Shown piece after piece: positions 54,035-62,219 of a stretch of DNA of 64,000 nucleotides (position 1 is the stretch's first letter; each line of letters opens with the position of its first letter). A model generated the notes under the pieces. The model was given only the letters and a program-made list of their open reading frames with translations. It searched no databases and was not told the origin of the DNA. The translations under genes and the position numbers were made by a program. Source of the DNA: an uncultured Aquimarina sp. (GTDB lineage Bacteria; Bacteroidota; Bacteroidia; Flavobacteriales; Flavobacteriaceae); the NCBI GenBank assembly GCA_947498935.1, contig CANMMM010000017.1:48331-112330 (forward strand), written 5' to 3'.

Positions 54035-54040
54035 ATTACA

Positions 54041-54065
54041 AATTTTAAAAAGTGTAAACCACTTC
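54041..54065. repeat. Repeat B terminal fragment
   Basis: AATTTTAAAAAGTGTAAACCACTTC is one end of a family B element, next to the uvrA stop. No other part of the element is present. Confidence 0.6.
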
Positions 54066-54087
54066 AGTAGATGAGTATAGCGGTAAT

Positions 54088-56874
54088 TTACACTAAGACC
54101 TTTTCTTTTAAAAATTGACCTGTATATGAGGTAGCTACTTTGCTTACTTCTTCAGGAGTACCTTGTGCGATGATATGTCCACCGTTTTTTCCACCTTCTA
54201 TTCCTAAATCGATGACATGATCTGCACATTTTACAAGATCTAAATTGTGTTCAATAACTAAGATCGAATGGCCTTTGTCTATCAGTGCATTAAAAGAAGC
54301 CAATAGTTTTTGTATATCATGAAAATGCAATCCTGTAGTTGGTTCGTCAAAGATGAATAAGGCCTTGTCTTTGGTGTTTCCTTTGACTAAAAAAGAAGCG
54401 AGTTTTATGCGCTGTGCTTCTCCTCCAGAAAGCGTAGAAGAGCTTTGGCCTAATTGTACATATCCAAGTCCTACATCTTGTAGCGGTTTGATTTTGCGTA
54501 TGATTTTGGATTGGTTGTGTTTTTTAAAGAAATCAATGGCATCATCGATGGTCATGGTTAGAATATCGTCGATATTTTTACCCTCATAGGTGACTTCTAA
54601 TATTTCTTTTTTAAACCGTTTTCCGTGGCAGGTTTCGCAGGTGAGATGTACATCTGCCATAAACTGCATTTCGATGGTTACTACTCCTTCTCCTTTACAC
54701 GTTTCGCAGCGTCCACCATCTACATTAAACGAAAAGTGCTTGGATTGGTAATTTCGGATTTTGGATAGTTTTTGCGCTGCAAACAAACTGCGAATATCAT
54801 CATATGCTTTGATATAGGTGACAGGATTTGAACGAGAAGAACGCCCAATAGGATTTTGATCTATAAATTCTACATGCTTGATATTGCTGTACAGACCTTT
54901 TAGTTCAGTAAATTGTCCCGTTTTTTCGCCATAGCCCCCTAGTTTTTTCAGCAGTGCTGGGTATACTATTTTGCGTATCAGGGTGCTTTTTCCACTACCA
55001 GAAACTCCTGTGATGGCTGTAAACACACCAAGAGGTATCGTGACATCTATATTTTTTAGGTTGTTTTCTCTAGCGCCAATTACTTCTAAATGGTATTTGT
55101 ATTTTTTGCGCGTTTTAGGCACTTCAATCGCGAGTGATCCATTAAGGTATTGGGCAGTCAGCGAATTAGAAGTTAGTAATTCAGCATAGGTGCCAGAGGC
55201 TACCACTTCACCACCATACGTACCTGCTTCAGGACCAATATCGATCACGGTGTCAGCAGCTTTCATAATATCTTCGTCGTGTTCGACTACAATTACCGTA
55301 TTGCCTAAATCACGTAATGATTGTAATACTGCAATCAATTTTTCAGTGTCTTTAGGGTGTAATCCAATACTAGGTTCATCTAAGATATACATAGATCCTA
55401 CTAGGCTACTACCTAGCGAGGTTGCTAAATTAATGCGTTGTGATTCTCCTCCTGATAGGGTATTAGATTTTCGATTGAGTGTCAGGTATTGCAAACCTAC
55501 ATTTTGCAAAAACTGCAATCGACTATTAATTTCCTTAAGTAAGCGTTTGGCTATTTGAGTATCATGTGATGAGAGTGCTAAGTTTGTAAAGAACTCAGCT
55601 AATTCATTAATAGGCATGGCTACTAGTTCAGAAAGAGTAGCCCCACCGATTTGTACATAATTGGCCTCAGGGCGTAGTCGTCTTCCTTGACAATCAGGGC
55701 ACGTAGTTTTACCTCTGTAGCGAGATAACATGACACGGTTTTGGATTTTATACGCTTTGGATTCTAGCTCTTTAAAAAATGCATTGATACCTTCGAAGTG
55801 TTTGTTACCTTTCCAAAGTAATTTTTTTTGCGCTTCAGAAAGCTCGAAGTATGGTTTGTGAATCGGGAAATCGAATTTGTAGGCAGTATTGATCAATTGA
55901 TCTTTATACCAGCCCATTGTATCGCCTTTCCATGGAGCTACTGCACCTTCAAAAATACTCAAAGCAGTATTGGGGATCACTAGGTCTGCATCGATACCGA
56001 TAATATCTCCATATCCTTCGCATGTAGGACAAGCTCCATAGGGATTATTAAAACTAAAAAGGTGTACATTGGGTTCTAAGAACGTCATGCCATCCAATTC
56101 AAACTTATTACTGAATTGACGTATTTTTTGGGTTTCCATGAGTTCTACAAAACAAGTACCCTTACCTTCAAAAAATGCAGCTCCTACCGCATCAGCTAAT
56201 CTGTTGAAAAAATCATCGTCCTCTTTCTTGATAATTCGATCAACTACCAAGTATACAGTATCTTCCTGTTGGATACTAGCGTCTTCGATTCGCACTACAG
56301 TATCATTGATCTTTAGTCTGGCAAATCCTTGCTGCTGTAGTACATTTATTTTTTCTTCTATTGTGCGTCCTTCTTCTATGTGGATAGGCGCAAGTAATAA
56401 TAATTTGGTACGGTTTTCAAAGGTTTTGATGTACTCGATAACATCGGTAACAGTATCTTTCTTTACAATATCACCAGAAATAGGAGAGTACGTTTTTCCG
56501 ATTCTGGCAAATAGTAGTTTTAGGTAATCATAAATCTCTGTTGTGGTTCCTACCGTAGATCTAGGATTGGTAGAATTTACTTTTTGTTCGATCGCGATGG
56601 CAGGGGCGATCCCTTTGATATATTCTACTTTAGGTTTATTCAGTCTGCCAAGAAACTGACGGGCATAGGACGATAGACTTTCTACATAACGCCTTTGCCC
56701 TTCGGCATATAATGTATCAAATGCTAAACTCGATTTGCCAGATCCAGATAAGCCTGTAATGACTACGAGTTGATTTCTGGGAATGGCAGCATCAAGGTTT
56801 TTTAGGTTGTGGAGTGCAGCTCCTTTAATAAGGATGTGCTGTTTAGGATCTAAAGTAGCAATATCTTTGTTCAT
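54088..56874 (-). CDS. uvrA: Excinuclease ABC subunit A
   Basis: UvrA dimers find bulky DNA lesions and load UvrB. The 928-residue product has two ABC modules: Walker A GLSGSGKSSLAFDT near residue 50 and GVSGSGKSTLI near 625, with signatures LSGGESQRINLATSLG and LSGGEAQRIKLASFL. Zinc-finger CxxC pairs are seen in GACPTCEGYG, TTCPDCQGRR and CETCKGEGV...CETCHGKRF. The start is the ATG at 56874 (MNKDIATLDPK). The frame extends 22 codons further, but those are encoded by repeat B14 and are not part of the family. uvrB and uvrC are not in the window. Confidence 0.97.
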   Translation of the reverse strand: MNKDIATLDPKQHILIKGAALHNLKNLDAAIPRNQLVVITGLSGSGKSSLAFDTLYAEGQRRYVESLSSYARQFLGRLNKPKVEYIKGIAPAIAIEQKVNSTNPRSTVGTTTEIYDYLKLLFARIGKTYSPISGDIVKKDTVTDVIEYIKTFENRTKLLLLAPIHIEEGRTIEEKINVLQQQGFARLKINDTVVRIEDASIQQEDTVYLVVDRIIKKEDDDFFNRLADAVGAAFFEGKGTCFVELMETQKIRQFSNKFELDGMTFLEPNVHLFSFNNPYGACPTCEGYGDIIGIDADLVIPNTALSIFEGAVAPWKGDTMGWYKDQLINTAYKFDFPIHKPYFELSEAQKKLLWKGNKHFEGINAFFKELESKAYKIQNRVMLSRYRGKTTCPDCQGRRLRPEANYVQIGGATLSELVAMPINELAEFFTNLALSSHDTQIAKRLLKEINSRLQFLQNVGLQYLTLNRKSNTLSGGESQRINLATSLGSSLVGSMYILDEPSIGLHPKDTEKLIAVLQSLRDLGNTVIVVEHDEDIMKAADTVIDIGPEAGTYGGEVVASGTYAELLTSNSLTAQYLNGSLAIEVPKTRKKYKYHLEVIGARENNLKNIDVTIPLGVFTAITGVSGSGKSTLIRKIVYPALLKKLGGYGEKTGQFTELKGLYSNIKHVEFIDQNPIGRSSRSNPVTYIKAYDDIRSLFAAQKLSKIRNYQSKHFSFNVDGGRCETCKGEGVVTIEMQFMADVHLTCETCHGKRFKKEILEVTYEGKNIDDILTMTIDDAIDFFKKHNQSKIIRKIKPLQDVGLGYVQLGQSSSTLSGGEAQRIKLASFLVKGNTKDKALFIFDEPTTGLHFHDIQKLLASFNALIDKGHSILVIEHNLDLVKCADHVIDLGIEGGKNGGHIIAQGTPEEVSKVATSYTGQFLKEKVLV

Positions 56875-56905
56875 AGTCTTTGTGCAGTATGAGGGCAAAG
56901 ATAAT

Positions 56906-57068
56906 GAAGTGGTTTGAACTTTTTTGATTTCAGCGGACATCGCAAGGTTTTGTGATCAAATGCAGTGATTTTTTTGTTGCGTAGCAGCGCTTGAGAACTT
57001 AAAAATCACAAAATTTGGGGGCAAAAGATCGTTTTTATAGCAAATTGAAAAAAAATGTAAATTACTTC
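56906..57068. repeat. Repeat family B, copy B14 (full length)
   Basis: A 163-bp copy from GAAGTGGTTTGAAC to TGTAAATTACTTC, with TTTCAGCGGACATCGCAAGG, CGTAGCAGCGCTTGAGAAC and GCAAAAGATCGTTTTTATAGC. It begins 32 bases before the uvrA start on the outside and produces the false N-terminal extension. Confidence 0.92.
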
Positions 57069-57319
57069 AATGGTTACTTATGGAAGAAAAAAGACAGAGA
57101 TTAATAATGAATAGTAACCGTATCGTGATCAATAGCAGGAAAATGAAGACGAAACGTAAAAAAAATTAACAAAAAAAATTGGTTTTCCGACTTTTGTTAG
57201 TATATTGCACCTCCAATCAAGTATAACGTAAAGAAAACGCCTATAGTATATTTTTACTTTTTTTAAGTTTAACAAAGCCAAAGCCCCAAGCTTGTTGGTA
57301 CTAAAATTAAGTAAGAAGT
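57069..57319 (+). promoter_or_regulatory. Upstream region of the sigma factor gene
   Basis: AT-rich, no open frame. A partial -7-like TATATTGC at 57201-57208 is preceded by TTTTG at 57192-57196; the fit to TAnnTTTG is imperfect. Nothing else is recognised. Confidence 0.25.
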
Positions 57320-57904
57320 ATGAGAAATTCTAACTTGCCTGACGCGTTATTAGTTCAAAATTATATCAAAGGAGATGAATCAGCATTGTCTGTGTTAATC
57401 GAAAGACACAAACAGCGAATCTACAGTTTCATATACTCTAAAGTATTCGATAAGGATATTTCTGAAGATATTTTCCAAGATACATTCATTAAAGTGATCC
57501 GTACATTAAAAATGGGTAAATATAATGAAGAAGGAAAGTTCTTGCCATGGGTCATGCGTATCGCTCACAATTTAGTGATAGACCATTTTAGAAAAGGAAA
57601 TCGTATGCCTAAGTTCGAAGATAATGGAGAGTTTAGCATTTTTTCTGTAATCAGTGATGGTGATCTAAATGCTGAACGTAGATTAATAAAAAGTCAGGTA
57701 GAAGAAGATTTACGTACTCTTATCCAAGAATTACCAGAAGATCAAAAAGAAGTATTAGTAATGCGTATGTATAGAGACATGAGTTTTAAGGAAATCTCTG
57801 ATAAGACGGGTGTTAGTATTAATACAGCGCTAGGACGAATGCGTTATGCATTGATCAACCTACGTAAGGTGATTGAAAAAAATAATATTGTATTGACGAA
57901 TTAA
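57320..57904 (+). CDS. RNA polymerase sigma factor, ECF family
   Basis: A 194-residue extracytoplasmic-function sigma factor. Region 2 is seen as SEDIFQDTFIKVIRTLKM and LPWVMRIAHNLVIDHFRK, and region 4 as LPEDQKEVLVMRMYRDMSFKEISDKTGVSINTALGRMRYAL. There is no anti-sigma gene next to it; instead a 49-codon small gene follows. A protein of this type downstream of uvrA is frequent in Flavobacteriaceae. The regulon is unknown. Confidence 0.93.
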   Translation: MRNSNLPDALLVQNYIKGDESALSVLIERHKQRIYSFIYSKVFDKDISEDIFQDTFIKVIRTLKMGKYNEEGKFLPWVMRIAHNLVIDHFRKGNRMPKFEDNGEFSIFSVISDGDLNAERRLIKSQVEEDLRTLIQELPEDQKEVLVMRMYRDMSFKEISDKTGVSINTALGRMRYALINLRKVIEKNNIVLTN

Positions 57905-57984
57905 CATTTCTTTAGGCAATATACGATTAATGGTCTCGTTATTATGATGTATAATAACCCTTATAATAAAAAACGATCATTAAT

Positions 57985-58134
57985 ATGGCAAAATTTTACT
58001 TTTCCTCATCTGATAGAGATGACCAAAAAAGACTAGGACCTAAGAAAATCACAGTTGATTTTCTGTTGAACTATTCAAAAGCTTTAAGTGTTATAGATTG
58101 CAATAGTATGAAGTTTGAAGCGCTTCTAAACTAA
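57985..58134 (+). CDS. Conserved-looking small protein (49 residues)
   Basis: ATG at 57985 to TAA at 58134 encodes a 49-residue soluble protein, MAKFYFSSSDRDDQKRLGPK then KITVDFLLNYSKALSVIDCN and a short Leu-rich end. It is too short for usual gene calls, yet it is cleanly framed between the sigma gene and a strong terminator, 80 bases after the former. It may be co-transcribed with the sigma factor and could be its small regulator; this is a guess from position. Confidence 0.65.
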   Translation: MAKFYFSSSDRDDQKRLGPKKITVDFLLNYSKALSVIDCNSMKFEALLN

Positions 58135-58146
58135 ACGTTAAATTGT

Positions 58147-58177
58147 AAAAAAGACCTGTTTTAAACAGGTCTTTTTT
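58147..58177 (+). terminator. Terminator after the sigma factor/small gene unit
   Basis: AAAAAAGACCTG pairs with CAGGTCTTTTTT across a TTTTAAA loop, 12 bases after the small gene stop. Confidence 0.9.
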
Positions 58178-58180
58178 ATT

Positions 58181-58345
58181 GAAGTGATTTAAACTTTTTT
58201 CAATTTGCTGCACTCAAATTTTGCAATTTTTGAGTTCCGTAGCGCTGCTATGCAACTAAAAAATCACTTCATTTGATCACAAAATCTTTGCTTTTCGCTG
58301 AAATCAAAAAAGTGTAAATCACTTCATTGAAGTGGTTTACACTTT
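58181..58345. repeat. Repeat family B, copy B15 plus an extra terminus
   Basis: 58181-58325 is a copy of about 145 bp from GAAGTGATTTAAAC to GTGTAAATCACTTC. It is followed at once by a second terminus, TGAAGTGGTTTACACTTTTTA (58328-58348), in inverted orientation, touching the end of nth. The pair may be the scar of a nested or tandem insertion. Confidence 0.9.
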
Positions 58346-58996
58346 TTATTTTTTATGATATGCATTGATCACGGATTTTCTTCCGATAGTACGTGTGATA
58401 ATATCATCTTCTAATTTCCATCCTCTAGCAGGAGAATACTCACGACCATACCAAATAATCTGTAGGTGTAAATCATTCCATAGCTCTTTAGGAAAAAGTC
58501 TTTTAGCATCTTTTTCTGTTTGAGCCACACTCTTACCATTGCTAAATCCCCAGCGGTACAATAGGCGATGGATATGCGTATCTACAGGAAATGCAGGTAT
58601 ACCAAAGGCTTGTGATAAGACCACTCCCGCTGTTTTGTGTCCTACAGCAGGCAGTGCTTCCAGAGCTTCGAAGGTTTGTGGTACCTCTCCATTGTGTTCT
58701 TCTATCAAAATTTTGGACAAACCATGAATCCCCTTTGATTTCATAGGGCTTAATCCTACAGGCTTGATGATGTCTCTGATTTCATCGACACTCAGTTTGA
58801 TCATGTCATAAGGATTATCTGCGCGTTCGAATAGGAGAGGAGTGATTTTATTCACTCTTACATCGGTGCTTTGGGCACTCATTAATACAGCGATTAATAA
58901 GGTATAAGGGTCTTTATGATCCAAAGGTACAGGAATAGTAGGGTATAATTCTTGTAGGGTTTGGATGGTAAATGCTACTTTTTCTTGTTTAGTCAT
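58346..58996 (-). CDS. nth: Endonuclease III without the Fe-S cluster
   Basis: Nth is a DNA glycosylase/AP lyase removing oxidised pyrimidines. The 216-residue product keeps the helix-hairpin-helix LPAVGHKTAGVVL with catalytic Lys121 and Asp139 in FPVDTHIHRL. The C-terminal CX6CX2CX5C motif that holds a 4Fe-4S cluster in E. coli Nth is absent: the protein contains no cysteine at all, and the end reads SPARGWKLEDDIITRTIGRK. This looks normal for flavobacterial Nth, as far as I recall. The enzyme should still be active. It is transcribed alone, opposite to the sigma factor unit. Confidence 0.94.
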   Translation of the reverse strand: MTKQEKVAFTIQTLQELYPTIPVPLDHKDPYTLLIAVLMSAQSTDVRVNKITPLLFERADNPYDMIKLSVDEIRDIIKPVGLSPMKSKGIHGLSKILIEEHNGEVPQTFEALEALPAVGHKTAGVVLSQAFGIPAFPVDTHIHRLLYRWGFSNGKSVAQTEKDAKRLFPKELWNDLHLQIIWYGREYSPARGWKLEDDIITRTIGRKSVINAYHKK

Positions 58997-59320
58997 GTAT
59001 ACTGTATTTAACCCGCTGTATGCAATAGAAAATCTATCAAGACTCGAAACTATTTCAACATCAGACGCTCCGTTATGTTTTTTAATGTGATCATAGCAAT
59101 ATGGTGCTAGCTATTTAGAAAACATCAGGTCGTATTACTGTTCTTGCCCTCATAACGAAGTGCTATTGCGTAAAACGGGTTTATAAAACCCAAAAATAGC
59201 GAATACTGCTTTAAAAATAATAGGATCACTGTTAGAAGCTTTTTTTTAAGTCATCATTTTTTTCAAGTAGTTGCGCAACGTATGGGTAGTTTTTGTATCT
59301 ATAGAGTAAACAATACAACT
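58997..59320. other. Gene-free stretch between nth and a lipoprotein gene
   Basis: A 324-base region with no convincing open frame; only a weak GGGTTTATAAAACCC hairpin at about 59177-59191 is seen. The promoters of the two divergent genes should lie here, but no clear TAnnTTTG box is seen on the plus strand near 59300. Confidence 0.35.
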
Positions 59321-59782
59321 ATGATAAACAAACTATGTAGTATTTTGTGTGTATTCTTCTTAATATGTGCATGTGCAGAAGATGACTATGATCCTTGTGT
59401 AGTGTCAATAGATAATTTTACCAATTTAGAAGTAGCATATGACTGTGAGGACACTAAAAATAATCTAGTAATCGATTTGGTAAATACGCACACAGTGATT
59501 CGTACACAAGAGGCGTATGGTATGATGGTTACTGGGGATTGTAATCCTGCCATCGATTTTGATACTTATGATTTAGTAATAGGAAGGAAGCAGTTGGCTA
59601 ATGGGAATGATGCGATTATGTATTCGTTAACCAAAGGAGCATTTTGCCCTGAACCGTATGAGTTAACAGTCACTTTTATGCAGAATGACACAGAGATTGC
59701 ACCTACGGTAACCTATCATGTATTGATTCCAAAATTAGAAGAATCAGAAGAAGTGGTCGTAGTTTTAAAAGAAAAAAAATAA
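59321..59782 (+). CDS. Small lipoprotein of unknown function
   Basis: A 153-residue exported protein starting MINKLCSILCVFFLICACAED; a lipobox-like ICAC places the lipid Cys near residue 16-18. The mature part has more cysteines (DPCVVS, YDCEDTK, GDCNPA, FCPEP) that could form disulphides and beta-strand-like segments ending in an acidic, Lys-rich tail. No family is recognised. The frame opens 13 codons earlier, but the ATG at 59321 is directly before the signal peptide. Confidence 0.72.
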   Translation: MINKLCSILCVFFLICACAEDDYDPCVVSIDNFTNLEVAYDCEDTKNNLVIDLVNTHTVIRTQEAYGMMVTGDCNPAIDFDTYDLVIGRKQLANGNDAIMYSLTKGAFCPEPYELTVTFMQNDTEIAPTVTYHVLIPKLEESEEVVVVLKEKK

Positions 59783-59897
59783 GCTATTCTTTTTAGTAGG
59801 TGGTGGTGTTTCTATAAGTTTTGGCGGAAAGCGTCGGGTGTTTCGGTATTTTGTTTTAATTTTACGAATAAAGATTCAACAAGAAACACAAATTACC

Positions 59898-60347
59898 ATG
59901 ACTACATTAAAGGTAGGTGATCCAGCACCTAATTTCTCGGCATTAGATCAAGATGGCGCTACTATTACATTAGCGGATTATAAAGGAAAAAAATTAGTTG
60001 TATTTTTCTACCCCAAGGCCAGTACCCCGGGTTGTACCGCAGAAGCATGCAACTTAAAAGATAATTACGAGACTTTTCAGGCACAAGGGTACGAAATTTT
60101 GGGGGTAAGTGCGGATAGTGCAAAGCGTCAGCAAAATTTTAAAAATAAATATGCACTTCCTTACCCACTGCTAGCAGACGAAGATAAAAGTGTGATTGAA
60201 GCATTTGGAGTATGGGGACCTAAAAAATTTATGGGTAAGGAGTACGATGGTATTCATAGAACTACTTTTGTGATCGATGAAAACGGAGTGATTTCTGAAG
60301 TAATTAGTAAAGTAAAAACCAAAGAACACGCTGCTCAAATATTATAA
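59898..60347 (+). CDS. bcp: Thioredoxin-dependent thiol peroxidase (Bcp/PrxQ)
   Basis: A 149-residue peroxiredoxin of the BCP/PrxQ group that reduces hydroperoxides with electrons from thioredoxin. Peroxidatic Cys46 in FYPKASTPGCTAEAC and resolving Cys51 five residues later are the family pattern for an intramolecular disulphide. GWGPKKFMGKEYDGI is also typical. The ATG at 59898 (MTTLKVGDPAPNF) is the family start; 20 codons upstream in frame are not. It lies 115 bases after the lipoprotein gene and is followed by a strong terminator. Confidence 0.95.
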   Translation: MTTLKVGDPAPNFSALDQDGATITLADYKGKKLVVFFYPKASTPGCTAEACNLKDNYETFQAQGYEILGVSADSAKRQQNFKNKYALPYPLLADEDKSVIEAFGVWGPKKFMGKEYDGIHRTTFVIDENGVISEVISKVKTKEHAAQIL

Positions 60348-60377
60348 TACGGATTTTGTTTTTTTGCAGTAGTATAC

Positions 60378-60420
60378 AAAAATCCTCATTCTTTATCATA
60401 CACAAAGAATGAGGATTTTT
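60378..60420. terminator. Bidirectional terminator after bcp
   Basis: A perfect 17-bp stem AAAAATCCTCATTCTTT (60378-60394) with AAAGAATGAGGATTTTT (60404-60420), between convergent bcp and the 477-codon gene. Confidence 0.92.
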
Positions 60421-60465
60421 TGTAAGTAGTGAAGTAGTAGTTTACCCTACTCCAAAGCGTATTGT

Positions 60466-61896
60466 TTATACGTTTTGAGTTTCTCTATAGCCAAAGAAAT
60501 TATTTTCTTTAATCATTTCAGGAATCAGGTCAGGTAATTGATCTTCCCATCCAGATTCTCCACGTTGTATCATCTGTAATACCTCTCTAGAGTAGATGTC
60601 CATAAAAGAAGGATCGTAATCTACGATGTCTTTTAGTTTTCCATTATGTTTAAAGAACTTATACAATTCCTTCATACGTGGATGCAATTTTAGATTTTCG
60701 CTAGTCGTTAATTCACCAGTTTCTGGATCTTTTAATGGGTATAGGTATACTTTTAGATCCTTAAAGAACAGTTTTCCGAAGGCTTCGAGGATACCTCCAC
60801 TAAGGTGTCGGTAGTATTTCTCGTCGAAAATATCGATCAAGTTATTTACCCCCATGGATAGCGCCATGTGTTCCTTGGTGTAGTTAGAGAAATATTCTAC
60901 CACTCGATAGTATTCTTGGAAATTAGAAATCATAACTGTCTGACCTAATGAGCATAGTAATCGTGCTCTAGCCATAAAGTCTTCTTCATCAATCTCTCCT
61001 TCTGCACGTAGGTTAGAGAGTGTGATTTCAAAAATTTCGATGGTTTTATTTTTATTTACCCTGCTATCATTCAGGAACATATTTAGGGACTTCTTATAGA
61101 TGTCCATATTTACCTTAGTTACAGGTCGGAAACTACCTCTAAAAGCTAGAATATTTTTTTTATACAGTATAGCAGCAGGCAGTACATTATTTCCATCAGG
61201 GCCAAACATTACAGCTTCTGTCATGCCATTTTTTACTAATTGTAGGCTCATCAATCGATTATCTACTTTGCTGAATCGAGGTCCAGAAAAGTTAATCGTA
61301 TCGATTTCTATTTGATCCTTGTCTAAATGATCGTAGAGGTAGCGCAATAGCTTTTTAGGGCTATCGTATTTATAATACGCACCATAGATCAGATTTACCC
61401 CCAGTACCCCCAGTGTGATTTGTTGTAGTTTGGCATCATTTTCATGAAAACGAATATGAAGAATGATCTCATTATAGGCCTCATCAGGTTTGGTTTGGAA
61501 TCGAATACCAACCCATCCATGACCTTTGTATTTTTTTGCAAAATCAATGGTGGCTACCGTATTGGCATACGAAAAAAATAACTTATTAGGATGTTTTTCG
61601 CGTTGGATACGTTCCTCGATCAGTCGCGCCTCATGCTTTAGCATTTTTTTGAGCCGCGCTTCGGTTACATAGCGTCTATCATCTTCAATACCATAGATGG
61701 CATCACTAAAATCTTTGTCATAAGCACTCATTGCTTTTGCAATAGTACCCGATGCACCTCCTGCTCTAAAAAAGTTACGAGCAGTTTCCTGACCCGCACC
61801 AATTTCTGCAAAGGTACCATAGATATTAGCATTGAGATTGATACGCAAGGCTTTACTTTTTATAGAAGGAACAGATTCAAATTCCTTGTCTCCCAT
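60466..61896 (-). CDS. Conserved protein of unknown function
   Basis: A 476-residue cytoplasmic protein from the ATG at 61896 (MGDKEFESVPSIKSKALRIN). The segments IYGTFAEIGAGQETARNFFRAGGASGTIAKAMSAYDKDF-type region near the N-terminus and GMTEAVMFGPDGNNVLPAAILYKKN near the middle are, from memory, strongly conserved in Bacteroidota homologues, which carry inconsistent names in databases. No signal peptide or membrane helix is seen. A later ATG-like start at 61911 would add five residues. Strong conservation suggests a core function, but I cannot name it. Confidence 0.75.
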   Translation of the reverse strand: MGDKEFESVPSIKSKALRINLNANIYGTFAEIGAGQETARNFFRAGGASGTIAKAMSAYDKDFSDAIYGIEDDRRYVTEARLKKMLKHEARLIEERIQREKHPNKLFFSYANTVATIDFAKKYKGHGWVGIRFQTKPDEAYNEIILHIRFHENDAKLQQITLGVLGVNLIYGAYYKYDSPKKLLRYLYDHLDKDQIEIDTINFSGPRFSKVDNRLMSLQLVKNGMTEAVMFGPDGNNVLPAAILYKKNILAFRGSFRPVTKVNMDIYKKSLNMFLNDSRVNKNKTIEIFEITLSNLRAEGEIDEEDFMARARLLCSLGQTVMISNFQEYYRVVEYFSNYTKEHMALSMGVNNLIDIFDEKYYRHLSGGILEAFGKLFFKDLKVYLYPLKDPETGELTTSENLKLHPRMKELYKFFKHNGKLKDIVDYDPSFMDIYSREVLQMIQRGESGWEDQLPDLIPEMIKENNFFGYRETQNV

Positions 61897-62019
61897 GATG
61901 GTTATAGGCATAGCGAAATGGACTTTTTTTGTTCCTTGTAAAGTTAGTAAATACATTAAGAATTCATAAAAGAGTCCTCACTTTTTTTCTGCCTATACTC
62001 GGGGCATGCTATCAAAAAT

Positions 62020-62060
62020 GATCGTTTTTATACCAAATTGAAAAAAGGTTACAGTACTTC
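62020..62060. repeat. Repeat B right-end fragment
   Basis: GATCGTTTTTATACCAAATTG followed by AAAAAAGGTTACAGTACTTC, the right end of a family B element, about 160 bases before the MBL gene. Confidence 0.6.
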
Positions 62061-62173
62061 ACATGTATATCTTTGATTGCAGCCCATACGATTATATAAA
62101 AAAATCAGTGGTTTAAAAATAATCACAGCATTCGATAGCTTCTTAAAATAAGTAGCTTCTGATAGAGATTTTT

Positions 62174-62203
62174 TTTGCTACATAAAAAATATAAGTACAT
62201 TTG
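62174..62203 (+). promoter_or_regulatory. Full -33/-7 promoter of the MBL-fold gene
   Basis: TTTG at 62174-62177 and TACATTTG at 62196-62203, 18 bases apart, match both Bacteroidota promoter elements. The -7 box ends 16 bases before the ATG at 62220. This is the clearest complete promoter in the window. Confidence 0.7.
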
Positions 62204-62219
62204 TTTACAATTCTAATCC

